A DNA stretch of 64,000 bases from JAAYYF01 sp040255585. Its GTDB lineage: Bacteria; Deinococcota; Deinococci; Deinococcales; Trueperaceae. The stretch's first letter is position 1, and each line of letters begins with the position of its first letter. Of this stretch, positions 1 to 8,471 are shown one piece after another. Below the pieces are notes generated by a model that searched no databases, was not told the origin of the DNA, and was given only the letters and a program-made list of their open reading frames with translations. The translations under genes and the position numbers were made by a program. Location of the stretch: contig JBDZVI010000005.1 in assembly GCA_040255585.1 (NCBI GenBank), positions 1-64,000 on the forward strand. The letters are read 5' to 3'.

Positions 1-829
1 ACTTCCCGAACCGGCGCTCGCGCGCCTGGAACGACCTGACGGCGCGTAGGAAATCGACCCGGCGAAACTCCGGCCAGTTGGCGTCGCAGAAGTAGAACTC
101 GCTGTACGCGGTCTGCCACAGGAGGAAGCCGGAGAGGCGTACCTCCCCGGAGGTGCGGATCACGAAGTCCGGGTCCGGCAGGCCGGCCGTGTAGAGATGG
201 TGGGTGATCTGATCTGCGGTAAGGCTCGAGGCCAAGTCGGTCAGCGTGGCACCCTCGGCCGCCCGTTCCGTGGCCAGGCGCTTCACCGCGTCAACGATCT
301 CCTCGCGCCCACCGTAACCGAGGGCAACGTTGAGGTGCATGCCGTCGTAGTCGCGGGTGGCTTCTTCCATGGCGGCGAGTGCGGCCTTGGCCTCGTCGGG
401 GAAGTCGGCGATGTCGCCGATGATGCGGACCTTCACGCGGTTCGCGTGCAGGCGCTCGTCGTTCAGTAGGCTGCGCGCCTGCTCCGCGAAGAGGCGATGC
501 AGATGGCCCACCTCTTCCGCCGAGCGGGAACGGTTCTCTGTGCTGAACCCCCACAAGGTCACGTGAGGGATACCGAGTTCGAGGCACCAGTCGAGCACCT
601 CTCGAGCCTTGCTCGCTCCGTAGTCATGCCCGGCCTTGACGTCGATGCCGGCCGCCTTGGCGAAGCGCCGGTTGCCGTCCATGATGATACCGATGTGGCG
701 CGGGAGGTGCCCCGCGGCCTTCACGGCGCGCGCCAGGCGCCGCTCGTACAGCCAGTAGAGCGGCCTCGTCGCGGCCGTCACGAAACCGAAGGCGCGTAGG
801 GCCCCGTTGGAGGCGGTTTTCCCAGGCAC
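1..829 (-). CDS. uppS: Isoprenyl (undecaprenyl) diphosphate synthase, 3' end cut by window edge
   Basis: Cis-prenyltransferase that extends farnesyl diphosphate with isopentenyl diphosphate to make the C55 carrier lipid for peptidoglycan and surface polysaccharides; cytosolic/membrane-associated. The 276 visible codons carry the family hallmark MDGNRRFA near residue 48 (catalytic Asp), GFSTENR, NVALGYGGREEI, and the C-terminal signature RTSGEVRLSGFLLWQTAYSE followed by DFLRAVRSFQ. The reading ends at RERRFGK, where relatives usually stop within a few residues, so little is missing. The start is GTG at 829; a TAGAGT box lies 5 nt upstream. It is 19 bp downstream of the sugar-transferase fusion on the same strand, so carrier-lipid synthesis and first-sugar transfer may be co-transcribed. 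Confidence 0.95.
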   Translation of the reverse strand, partial: MPGKTASNGALRAFGFVTAATRPLYWLYERRLARAVKAAGHLPRHIGIIMDGNRRFAKAAGIDVKAGHDYGASKAREVLDWCLELGIPHVTLWGFSTENRSRSAEEVGHLHRLFAEQARSLLNDERLHANRVKVRIIGDIADFPDEAKAALAAMEEATRDYDGMHLNVALGYGGREEIVDAVKRLATERAAEGATLTDLASSLTADQITHHLYTAGLPDPDFVIRTSGEVRLSGFLLWQTAYSEFYFCDANWPEFRRVDFLRAVRSFQARERRFGK

Positions 830-848
830 GGCGTACTCTACCGCAGCC

Positions 849-3800
849 CTACTTGCCCCTCTTGTCGAGCATGGCCGACGGCGTGCGGAGGAGGATGTCG
901 ATGTCCCACCACACCGACCAGTTGCGCACGTAGTGCGCCTCCATGGCCTGGCGCTCGTCGAAGCTGACGTCGTTCCGCGCCTCCGTCTGCCAATAGCCGG
1001 TCATGCCGGGACGGGCGAGGAAGATGATGTCCTGGTCCTTGCCCATCTCCTCGCGCTCGCGCTCCATGTACGGCCGCGGGCCGACGAGGCTCATCTGACC
1101 GCGTACGACGTTGAGGAGTTGCGGCAGCTCGTCGAAGGACACGCGCCGAAGGACGCGCCCGACGCGCGTCACGCGTGGGTCGCGCTCGAGCTTGTGGAAC
1201 CGCGCGTACTCCTCGCGTAGTTCCGGGTGTTCGCTCAGGAGGGTCTGGAGCCGCTCATCGGCATCCACGTGCATGGTACGGAACTTGATGCAGCCGAAGG
1301 TCTTGCCGTAGCGCCCGATGCGCGGCGAGAAGTACAGGGCCGGGCCGCGCGAGTCGAGGCGGATGAGGAGCGCGACGATGAGTAGGGGCACGCCGAGCAC
1401 GAGCAGGAGGAGGCCGGCGCCGAGGAAGTCGACGACGCGCTTCACGGCGCGGTTCGCGCTGGACGCGAGCTGGTTGCGCACTTCGAGCCCGAGGGCGGTG
1501 CCGAGGGGGGCCGCCACCACGGAGTTGGTAGGTAGTCCGCGCAGGTCGGGGAGGTACTGGACGTACTTCAAGCGGTTGCCGGATTGGAGGAGGACACGGT
1601 CGAAGGCGGCGGACGTGGCCGCCTCCGGGCCGATGATGGCGTGCCGGACGTCGTTCGCACCGAGGTACGTCCAGGCCTGTTCCAGCGTGCCGGCGACGGG
1701 TAGGGACACGCCCGCCCACCTGCCGCGGTCGCCGAAGACGGCCATGGGATGCAGGCCGATGTCGGGGTGAGCCAGGAGGTGGCGCGCCACCTGCGCGGTG
1801 GCCGGTTCGGTGCCGATGACCACGACGGGCCTTCCCCAGAGCCGCAAGCGCTGGAGGACCTTCTGGGCCAGGATGCGGAAGGCCGGCGCCAGCGCTGCGG
1901 CGGCGGGCACGGCCACGAAGAACACGGAGGCAGTCAGTCCGAACACGTCGGGCAGGAGCAGTGTGACGAAACCGACCGAGACGGCCGCCATGAACGCCGC
2001 CCTCACCGAGCGGCTGAGCTGCCTGTAGGACGGGAGGCCGTAGCCGGGGTAGAGGCCTGCCGCCGCGGCGACGGCCGGCCAGGCGAGCGTGGCGTAGACG
2101 AGGGGAACGCGCCAGCCGATGGCCAGGGACATGCCCGGGTCGAACTTGCCCGCCACGTACATGCCGAGAGAGAGCGCGGCGGCTCCAGCTACTGCGTCGG
2201 CGAGCGCCAGTCCTAGCCTGACCGCGGCGGCGCTCCCTACTCCCGTCTCCGCCTCGGCCACCTCCCGCCGGCCGACGGCGCGCCAGCCGAGCACGGCGGC
2301 CAACGGATAGATCACGGCTCCGGAGAGCAGGGTGGCGTCGAAGACGTTGAGGATGAGCACGCCGAGCAGAACGAAGGCGGCGGGTTGGTCGCGTTGCTGT
2401 ATGGCCCGTAGGGAAAGCAGTGCGAAGAGGCCGACGAAGCCCAGTAGGCCGATCAGGCCTCGGTCAACCCAGATGGCCAGGAACGAGTTGTGAGCGTGGG
2501 CGGCGACTGGCCGAAGCAGCGTCTCGTCCGGGTGCAGCGTCGTGATGGCGAGCGGGAACCCGCCCGGCCCCCAACCCAGCAGCGCTCTAGCGCTGATGGC
2601 CTCCAGCGCGTCGCGCCAGATGGGGAGCCGCGACGTACGCAGGTCGGTGACGCCGCGCGCCGCCGGACCAGGACGGTAGGGCAGTTGGACGTACGAACCG
2701 ACGAGCTGCAACTCCGCGAACGACGTGGTCACTCCTGTGGCATTGGAACGGTCCGGTACGACGCCGACGTACCAGGTGAGCGGGCGCTCCCCGTCGAAGT
2801 GGAAGGTCACGGACGCGCGAACCCAACCGCCCTCGAGTTCCAGGGCGCTCGAGGACACGACTTGGATCGGGCCGTTCGTCGCAGTGCGGTGAACGCCCGC
2901 CTCCAGTATGGTGCCAAGGTTTGCGGCCGTCTGGCCGACGCCTTCTCGACCCCAGCCGTCGAACCCGGGGCGCGCGCCTGTTGGGGCGAGGATGGTGGCG
3001 CTGAGGGTGTAGGTCTCTCCCGGTACCAGGGTGACGGCCTGTTGCAGCCGCGACCACGGCTCCAGCGACGTCTTCCGGACGTCGAAAGCCGTCCTCGGGG
3101 TGCCGTCGATCATGGCGTCGCGCGTGGCGAAGCTCACGCCGAGCGGGACCCACCAGTCCCCCTTGCTCAGCTCGGTACCTCTGAACTCGTTGGCGGGCTC
3201 CTTCTGTGGGGCGAAGTCGGTGAGTAGACCGGTCGTGCCGAGCCCCAGCCTCGCAGGTACTCCGACCGCGAAGAGCAACATGATCAGGATCAGGACGCGC
3301 TCCGCGGCGCGCGTTCCTACCGTGCCGCGCCTGGCTACGAACTGCAGGCCGAGCGCGATCGCCAACCAGGCCCATACAGCTTCGCCGGCACCGGAGACGA
3401 TCACGCCGACGGCGCCGATGGCCATGGAGATGACCCTGAGCTGCGGCGACGGGACGACGATGGCCAGTAGCGCGGAGAGCACGAGGATCGCGTGTCCGAA
3501 GACCGCCGGGTGGACGTTCCAGGCTATCGAGTCGAGGACCGTCTGGGCCAGGTCGAAGCGGAACTCGCCGATCTGCCTGAGACCGACCACCAAGGTGATC
3601 ACGAGACCGACGACGAGGCCTGCGCCTATGTCCTCCGACACGGTGACACTGCGGGCGTTGCGGCGAAACTCGGTTGCCGACCGGAAGATGAGCCAGATCG
3701 CCATGATCTGGGCGCCGGCCAAGGCCCCGTCCAGTGGGTGGCCTGTGAAGAAGAACGGCGCTCCGAGGAGGACGCTCGCGAGCCACCACCAAACGTCTGC

Positions 3801-3938
3801 GCGCTGCACTTGCAGGCGGCCCGCGAAGATAGCGGCTATGGCTATGAAAGGGCCGACCGCCGGAACGGCCGCGAAGCTGACACCAGCCAGGAACGCCGCG
3901 CCGCGTTGCATGCGGCTGGTGCTATGCAGGGCCGCCAT
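849..3938 (-). CDS. O-antigen polymerase/ligase-like protein fused to WbaP-type polyprenyl-phosphate sugar phosphotransferase
   Basis: A 1029-residue membrane protein with two halves. Residues 1-560 resemble the Wzy/WaaL (Wzy_C) family: many hydrophobic segments, and the HAHNSFLAIWVDRGLIG signature at 481-497. This half carries an insert (about 250-420) that reads as a beta-sandwich carbohydrate-binding-like domain. Residues 575-1029 are a full initiating transferase: membrane segments, a CoA-binding-like nucleotide fold (700-815), a hydrophobic segment (836-860) and the bacterial sugar transferase domain with KFRTM (885-889), DELPQLLNVVRGQMSLVGPRP-type core (936-956) and RPGMTGYWQ (976-984). 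The second half would place the first sugar phosphate on undecaprenyl phosphate; the first half would polymerise or ligate glycan. Start ATG 3938 is 8 nt after TAGACT (3947-3952). The fusion is unusual; the frame is open throughout. Confidence 0.88.
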   Translation of the reverse strand: MAALHSTSRMQRGAAFLAGVSFAAVPAVGPFIAIAAIFAGRLQVQRADVWWWLASVLLGAPFFFTGHPLDGALAGAQIMAIWLIFRSATEFRRNARSVTVSEDIGAGLVVGLVITLVVGLRQIGEFRFDLAQTVLDSIAWNVHPAVFGHAILVLSALLAIVVPSPQLRVISMAIGAVGVIVSGAGEAVWAWLAIALGLQFVARRGTVGTRAAERVLILIMLLFAVGVPARLGLGTTGLLTDFAPQKEPANEFRGTELSKGDWWVPLGVSFATRDAMIDGTPRTAFDVRKTSLEPWSRLQQAVTLVPGETYTLSATILAPTGARPGFDGWGREGVGQTAANLGTILEAGVHRTATNGPIQVVSSSALELEGGWVRASVTFHFDGERPLTWYVGVVPDRSNATGVTTSFAELQLVGSYVQLPYRPGPAARGVTDLRTSRLPIWRDALEAISARALLGWGPGGFPLAITTLHPDETLLRPVAAHAHNSFLAIWVDRGLIGLLGFVGLFALLSLRAIQQRDQPAAFVLLGVLILNVFDATLLSGAVIYPLAAVLGWRAVGRREVAEAETGVGSAAAVRLGLALADAVAGAAALSLGMYVAGKFDPGMSLAIGWRVPLVYATLAWPAVAAAAGLYPGYGLPSYRQLSRSVRAAFMAAVSVGFVTLLLPDVFGLTASVFFVAVPAAAALAPAFRILAQKVLQRLRLWGRPVVVIGTEPATAQVARHLLAHPDIGLHPMAVFGDRGRWAGVSLPVAGTLEQAWTYLGANDVRHAIIGPEAATSAAFDRVLLQSGNRLKYVQYLPDLRGLPTNSVVAAPLGTALGLEVRNQLASSANRAVKRVVDFLGAGLLLLVLGVPLLIVALLIRLDSRGPALYFSPRIGRYGKTFGCIKFRTMHVDADERLQTLLSEHPELREEYARFHKLERDPRVTRVGRVLRRVSFDELPQLLNVVRGQMSLVGPRPYMEREREEMGKDQDIIFLARPGMTGYWQTEARNDVSFDERQAMEAHYVRNWSVWWDIDILLRTPSAMLDKRGK

Positions 3939-3946
3939 TCGTCAGG

Positions 3947-3952
3947 AGTCTA
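3947..3952 (-). promoter_or_regulatory. -10 box of leaderless promoter for the sugar-transferase fusion
   Basis: TAGACT on the minus strand, 8 nt before the ATG at 3938. No Shine-Dalgarno fits, so the mRNA probably starts at or next to the start codon. The plus-strand glycosyltransferase operon starts divergently 70 bp away. Confidence 0.5.
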
Positions 3953-4022
3953 CCGTGACGGCCAACGGCGGAGACGCTCCGATGAAGCAGGACTATCTAT
4001 ACGGCAGAGGGCTTTAGGTAGG

Positions 4023-5141
4023 ATGACTAAGCGTATGCACGGCTCTGAAGGTTCGCGGATCGTTCTCGTGCTGCGCGACCTCGGCATCGGCGGAGCCGAG
4101 CGGGTGGTCGTGCGCCTGGCGAACTACCTCGCCGCGCAAGGGGTCGACACGCACCTGGTGACGTTGGTGGGCGCCGGCCCACTGGCCGCTGAGTTGACGG
4201 AAGGCGTCAGCCTCCACGACCTCGCCGCCGGGAGGATCAGGAGCGCGATCGCGCCGCTGTCCCGCCTACTGGCTCGGCTACGGCCCGACAGTCTTCTCTC
4301 GACGCTGCCGCAAGTGAACGCCGTCTCGGTGCTCGTGGCGCGGCTATCGCCCGCCCCATCGAGGGTCGTGGTACGCGAGGCCAACGACCCGCGTCACGAG
4401 ATGCCGTACTCTCGCAGGCTCTTCGGCGCGACGGGACGGCTGATCGCGGCGGCCTACCGCAGCGCCGACCTGGTGGTAGCCGTCTCGGAGGGCGTCAAGG
4501 CGGGCGTGGAGCAGGTCTACCGGGTCGATCCCTCCAAGGTTCTCGCCTTGCCCAACGCGAGCCTGGATGATGGTCTGCTCGAGCTGTCGCGAGCCGCGCT
4601 GAACGACGAGTGGTATGGCGGTCTGAAGAGACGGATCGTGTGCGTCGCCAGGCTGTCCGCGCAGAAGGACCATGCCACACTCTTGCGGGCTTTCGCCGAC
4701 CTCGGGGAGGGAGAGGGGACCGGCCTGGTGCTGATCGGGGCAGGTCCGCTCGAGGTGGAAGTGCGCGGGCTGGTCGACTCGCTGGGTCTGACCGGGCGCG
4801 TGAAGATGGTAACGAGCGAGGCGAACCCCTTCAGGTGGCTGAGGAACGCCGACCTGCTGGTCCTGGCATCGCGCTGGGAAGGTTCACCGAACGTGCTCGT
4901 CGAGGCCCTGGCGCTCGGCGTACCGGTGGTCGCCACGGATTGCCCATCCGGTCCACGCGAGATCCTGGCTGGCGGCGAGTTCGGCGAACTGGTCCCGGTG
5001 GGCGACTCCGCCGCGCTGGCCGAGGCGATGCGTCGGACACTCGCGCGCCCGCGCGACGCTCGCCGGCTGGTCGAGCGTAGCCGGGCCTTCCATATCGAGA
5101 GCGTGGGACCGCGATGGCTGGCGGCGCTGCTTCCGCGATGA
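4023..5141 (+). CDS. Glycosyltransferase family 4
   Basis: Retaining GT-B glycosyltransferase that probably adds a sugar from a nucleotide donor to the growing lipid-linked repeat unit at the inner membrane face. The N-terminal acceptor domain has GGAERVVVRLANYL (about residues 19-32); the C-terminal donor domain has VARLSAQKDHATLL, IGAGPLE and the GT4 donor-binding ASRWEGSPNVLVEALALG with the EX7E pair. Length 372 aa is typical. I chose ATG 4023, since the open frame upstream is antisense to the previous gene; ATG 4035 is an alternative. It is the first gene of a ten-gene plus-strand polysaccharide operon and its stop overlaps the next start (ATGA). Sugar specificity cannot be read. Confidence 0.9.
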   Translation: MTKRMHGSEGSRIVLVLRDLGIGGAERVVVRLANYLAAQGVDTHLVTLVGAGPLAAELTEGVSLHDLAAGRIRSAIAPLSRLLARLRPDSLLSTLPQVNAVSVLVARLSPAPSRVVVREANDPRHEMPYSRRLFGATGRLIAAAYRSADLVVAVSEGVKAGVEQVYRVDPSKVLALPNASLDDGLLELSRAALNDEWYGGLKRRIVCVARLSAQKDHATLLRAFADLGEGEGTGLVLIGAGPLEVEVRGLVDSLGLTGRVKMVTSEANPFRWLRNADLLVLASRWEGSPNVLVEALALGVPVVATDCPSGPREILAGGEFGELVPVGDSAALAEAMRRTLARPRDARRLVERSRAFHIESVGPRWLAALLPR

Positions 5142-6445
5142 CCATCCGCTTCCGTCCACGGGCCGTCTTGGAGTGGAGCGCGGCGTTCGTTTACGTGCTG
5201 CTCCTGTCCGGGGCCCTGCTGCCGCCTCTCCTGGCCCCTGGCGGTTCGGGAACCGTCGACCTCGATGCCGGCCTGCCGGCCTTGCAAGCAGCCATGGTCG
5301 CTTTCCTGGCGATCGTCGGCGCGTTGTTCTGCCTCCATTTCTGGCGGAGGCCGGTCGTCCCCCTGTTGAAGGCCGCCTGGCTGCCGTTGGCCCTCGCCAC
5401 GCTGGCCGTCGCGTCCATCTTGTGGTCGGTCAACCAAGAGCTGACCGCTAGGCGCTCCCTGGCGCTCCTCGGCACGGTCCTGATCGCCGCGTACCTAGTG
5501 GGCGTGCTCGGCTACAAGCGCAGCGTCTCGCTGCTCACCATCCTGCTGGCGGTGGTCGCCCTGTTGTCGCTGGTCGTGGTCGTGGCCACGCCGGACTTCG
5601 GCGTTCACCAGGTAGGCGCCCACGTCGGACGTTGGAAAGGTGTGTACCTGCACAAGAACCTCCTCGGCAGGGAGATGGCGCTGGCCGGAGGGCTGTTCAC
5701 TCTCGCCGCCATACATGCGAGGCGGCCGAGCGCACGCTTGTTCTGGGCAGCCATGACGGTGCTGGCCGTCGTACTGATCGTGCAGGCCCAGTCGGCGACG
5801 GGGCTGCTCGCGGTCGCTGGCGCCATCGGAACCGCCGCGGTCGTCCGGTTCGTTAGAGGCCGCCCCGACCTGGCGGTCGCCTTCGTAGCCCTCGTGCTCG
5901 TGTGCGTTACGGTGGCCGGCACGGTGATGACCATCGCGCCGGACAGCCTGTTCGCCGCGGTGGGCCGAGACGCCTCCGTGACGGGGCGGACCACCTTGTG
6001 GTCGCTGGTCCTCGACAAGGTCGCGGAGCAGCCCGTTCTCGGTCACGGCTACCGGGCGTTCTGGGGTAGTCCGGGTGGCGAGGCCATCAGCCGGACGTTG
6101 GCCTGGCGAGTGACCCACGCGCACAATAGTTGGCTTGACGTGGGGCTCGACCTTGGGGCGGTAGGCAGCCTGCTCGTCGCCGCGTTGCTACTACTGCCCC
6201 TCAAGCGCTGGCTCGGGGCCAGGCGCTCGGCCACGAGGTACCACGAGACAGGTGTCGTCGTCGTGGTGTCAACGCTCCTCGTCTCCATCTCCGACTCGGT
6301 GCTCTTGGGTCCGAACAACCTCTTCCTGCTCCTCCTCTTCGTCCAGTGCATGGCCGCGGTCAAGGCGTACGCGCCCGTAGCCACGAGCGAGCCGTCGGGC
6401 GCGGGCACCGCGGTTGGTCGCGCCGCCTTCGTCGAGAGGGCCTAG
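5138..6445 (+). CDS. O-antigen polymerase/ligase family protein (Wzy-like)
   Basis: Multi-pass inner-membrane protein of about 435 aa with 10-12 hydrophobic segments, expected to polymerise or ligate lipid-linked glycan repeats on the outer face. The Wzy_C signature is HAHNSWLDVGLDLGAVGSLL (about residues 328-347), preceded by GHGYRAFWG, the usual loop before it. The ATG at 5138 overlaps the stop of the upstream glycosyltransferase (ATGA), suggesting translational coupling; an ATG at 5114 would add eight residues. It is one of three Wzy-like proteins in the window, with the fusion at 849-3938 and the gene at 8471. Confidence 0.87.
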   Translation: MTIRFRPRAVLEWSAAFVYVLLLSGALLPPLLAPGGSGTVDLDAGLPALQAAMVAFLAIVGALFCLHFWRRPVVPLLKAAWLPLALATLAVASILWSVNQELTARRSLALLGTVLIAAYLVGVLGYKRSVSLLTILLAVVALLSLVVVVATPDFGVHQVGAHVGRWKGVYLHKNLLGREMALAGGLFTLAAIHARRPSARLFWAAMTVLAVVLIVQAQSATGLLAVAGAIGTAAVVRFVRGRPDLAVAFVALVLVCVTVAGTVMTIAPDSLFAAVGRDASVTGRTTLWSLVLDKVAEQPVLGHGYRAFWGSPGGEAISRTLAWRVTHAHNSWLDVGLDLGAVGSLLVAALLLLPLKRWLGARRSATRYHETGVVVVVSTLLVSISDSVLLGPNNLFLLLLFVQCMAAVKAYAPVATSEPSGAGTAVGRAAFVERA

Positions 6446-6452
6446 CGGAGCT

Positions 6453-7574
6453 GTGGGCGGCGCGCCGGTCGGGGACTCGTCGGCCCGGGTATGGCTGCTG
6501 CAGAGGAGCGACGTCCTCGGAGGCACCAAGGCGATAATCGACGGGCTCGAGCGCAGGTTGGTCGCCCACGGGGTCGACGCTTCCGCCGTGTACCTGCGCG
6601 ACCTGCGGGAGCACGAGGCGGCTCGTGAGAGCCGCTGGGCCGGTCCCCTCCTGACCGTCAGGGACCTTGGCAGGTTGTGGCTGCGCTTGACGCGCGAACG
6701 CCCCGCCGTGATCGTCACGTTCACGCCCCTCCTCGGGGTAGTGGCGGCGCTCGTTGCCAGATTGGCGACCCGCTCGAGGGTCGTCTCGACGCTGCACACG
6801 CCCAGCGACCGTATCGGCAAGGGCGTGCTCAAGCTGGACGCGGCGGCCGCGCGGCGCGGCTGGTACAGCAGGATCGTCGCCTGCGCCCCGTCCGTCGCGG
6901 CGAGCTACGCGGGCAACGGCGCGGCCTACACGCGGCATATGACGGTCATCGCCAACGGCGTGGAGCCGAGCGCCGAACCGAGGCGAGGCAGGTCGGCGGA
7001 ACTGCGCTCTGAAGTCCAGGTCCCGCTGGAGGGCCAAGTGGCGGTCGCCGTCGGCCGCCTCACCGCGGGCAAGAACTATGGGGTGCTGTTCGAGGCGCTT
7101 GCTGCCGTGCCGGGCTGGTGGCTGGTGCTACTCGGCGGAGGCGAGGCCCGGGCCTCGCTGGAGGCTCAAGCCCGTGACCGCGGGGTCGGGCAACGGGTAC
7201 GGTTCCTGGGACGCGTGCCGCGCGAACGCGTCGGCGAGTGGCTCTCGGAGTGCGACGCCTTCGTTCAACCGTCGCTCTACGAAGGCCTGAGCTTGGCCGT
7301 GCTCGAGGCCATGGCGCGCGGGGCGCCGGTCCTCGTCAGCGATATCCCCGCCAACCGCGATCCCATCGAGGCCCCCGACGGCCCGGTCGGCTGGTGCCTG
7401 CCGGGGAACGATCCGCGCGCTTGGGCGGCGGTGCTCCACGAGGTGGCTGCCGATCCGGTCGCGGCAGCTGCGCTGGGTGAGCGGGGCCGCGCCAGGCAGA
7501 GGGCGGAGTTCGACGAGGAGACCATGTACGGCAGGTACGTGCAGTTGGTCCTCGAGGAGCTGGGCGGCCGGTGA
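6453..7574 (+). CDS. Glycosyltransferase family 4
   Basis: Second GT4 enzyme of the operon, 373 aa. It shows the N-terminal DVLGGTKAIIDGLERRL loop, the linker VAVGRLTAGKNYGVLFEAL, LGGGEARASLE, FLGRVPRERV and the donor-site PSLYEGLSLAVLEAMARGAP with EX7E. It probably adds one sugar of the repeat unit on the cytosolic side. The start is uncertain: GTG 6453 follows GCGGAG closely and leaves a 7-bp gap from the upstream wzy-like gene; an in-frame TTG at 6414 would overlap it. It overlaps the next gene at GTGA (7571). Confidence 0.88.
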   Translation: MGGAPVGDSSARVWLLQRSDVLGGTKAIIDGLERRLVAHGVDASAVYLRDLREHEAARESRWAGPLLTVRDLGRLWLRLTRERPAVIVTFTPLLGVVAALVARLATRSRVVSTLHTPSDRIGKGVLKLDAAAARRGWYSRIVACAPSVAASYAGNGAAYTRHMTVIANGVEPSAEPRRGRSAELRSEVQVPLEGQVAVAVGRLTAGKNYGVLFEALAAVPGWWLVLLGGGEARASLEAQARDRGVGQRVRFLGRVPRERVGEWLSECDAFVQPSLYEGLSLAVLEAMARGAPVLVSDIPANRDPIEAPDGPVGWCLPGNDPRAWAAVLHEVAADPVAAAALGERGRARQRAEFDEETMYGRYVQLVLEELGGR

Positions 7575-7987
7575 GGAGCTACCTGACTGCGTCCGCGGTA
7601 TTCGCCCTCCTGGTCGGCATTGTCGCTCTCGTCGCCGACCGCGTTCCCAGTCTGGCGAACGCCGTCCCGCCCCCCCGTCTGGCGTGGGCTTTCATCCCGC
7701 AGGGCGTGCCCGAAGGCGCTCCATTCGCCGCGTGGTTCGGTTTCGATGCCGCCGCGCCTTCCGGGCTGCCGGCCGCCGTGCAACTGCGCGTCTGCGACCT
7801 GGAGGGGGCATGCCTGCTCGGGGCCCGCAAGGCCGTCACCGAGCGCTCGAGCAGCGGCCTGGTGACGATCACGCGCGCGCTGCCGCCGGGAGAGTACGAC
7901 TTGCACCTGCTGGTCTTGCGTCCGAACCGGTTGGGGGTCACCCGCACGGTCCAGGTGGTGTCCCGGAGGGTGACGTATGGCGGTTAG
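7571..7987 (+). CDS. Small exported protein of unknown function in the polysaccharide operon
   Basis: 138 aa. The N-terminus (residues 5-22, AVFALLVGIVALVADRV) is a signal peptide or membrane anchor; the rest has beta-strand-like pattern with two cysteines in VCDLEGACLLG that could pair outside the cell, and a charged tail RTVQVVSRRVTYGG. I recognise no family. It overlaps the glycosyltransferase before it (GTGA at 7571) and the small gene after it by 11 bp, so it is translated as part of the glycan operon. The layout suggests a helper of polymerisation or export, which is inference. Confidence 0.62.
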   Translation: MRSYLTASAVFALLVGIVALVADRVPSLANAVPPPRLAWAFIPQGVPEGAPFAAWFGFDAAAPSGLPAAVQLRVCDLEGACLLGARKAVTERSSSGLVTITRALPPGEYDLHLLVLRPNRLGVTRTVQVVSRRVTYGG

Positions 7988-8471
7988 CCGCGGCTCTGCC
8001 CTCCCGTCCACCTCGGGCGCTTGGGCCATCCTCGCGATCGTCTGCCTCTGCGTGGTCGCGACCGGTCTCGCCACGGGTGGGGTGGGTCAGCTGACCGCTC
8101 CATCCGTGGCCGCGCCGCCCTTGATGCCACCGACCGCCTTCGGAGGCTGTGGCGAGCCTGCCTTCATCGCGGGGTCAGGTGAGGCCACGGGCGGCGAGTT
8201 GAGAGCCTTCACCAACGCCCTCGTCCTGGTGCCCGGTTGCGAGGCCGCAGGGAGGTTGCTCCTCACGGGCAGCCTGGCGCGAGGGGTGGGCCCCGCGGTG
8301 AGCGTCACCTACGTAGGCGCCGGTGGAGAGTCGACCGGCTGGTACGGCGAGGTCGACACCGGAGGCGTCGAGGTGCCCCTCCCGCCGGCGACGCGGGCGC
8401 TCGTGTCGTTCACCAACGACCTGGCCAGCGGAGCAGAGGACCGGAACCTCAGGCTGGAGGTAGCGCCTTGA
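7977..8471 (+). CDS. Membrane-anchored protein with a Ca-dependent xylan-binding-like carbohydrate-binding module
   Basis: 164 aa. Residues 16-37 form an N-terminal anchor or signal peptide. The C-terminal ~90 residues end in ALVSFTNDLASGAEDRNLRL, which matches the F-x-N-D ... D-R-N-L pattern that I associate with small Ca-dependent xylan-binding modules (CBM36/60-like); the Asn-Asp and Asp-Arg-Asn residues bind calcium and sugar there. Two cysteines (FGGCGEP and VPGCEAA) could form a disulfide. It overlaps genes on both sides (8471 ATG shares the TGA) within the polysaccharide operon, so it may hold nascent or finished glycan at the membrane. The family call is from the motif only. Confidence 0.58.
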   Translation: MAVSRGSALPSTSGAWAILAIVCLCVVATGLATGGVGQLTAPSVAAPPLMPPTAFGGCGEPAFIAGSGEATGGELRAFTNALVLVPGCEAAGRLLLTGSLARGVGPAVSVTYVGAGGESTGWYGEVDTGGVEVPLPPATRALVSFTNDLASGAEDRNLRLEVAP

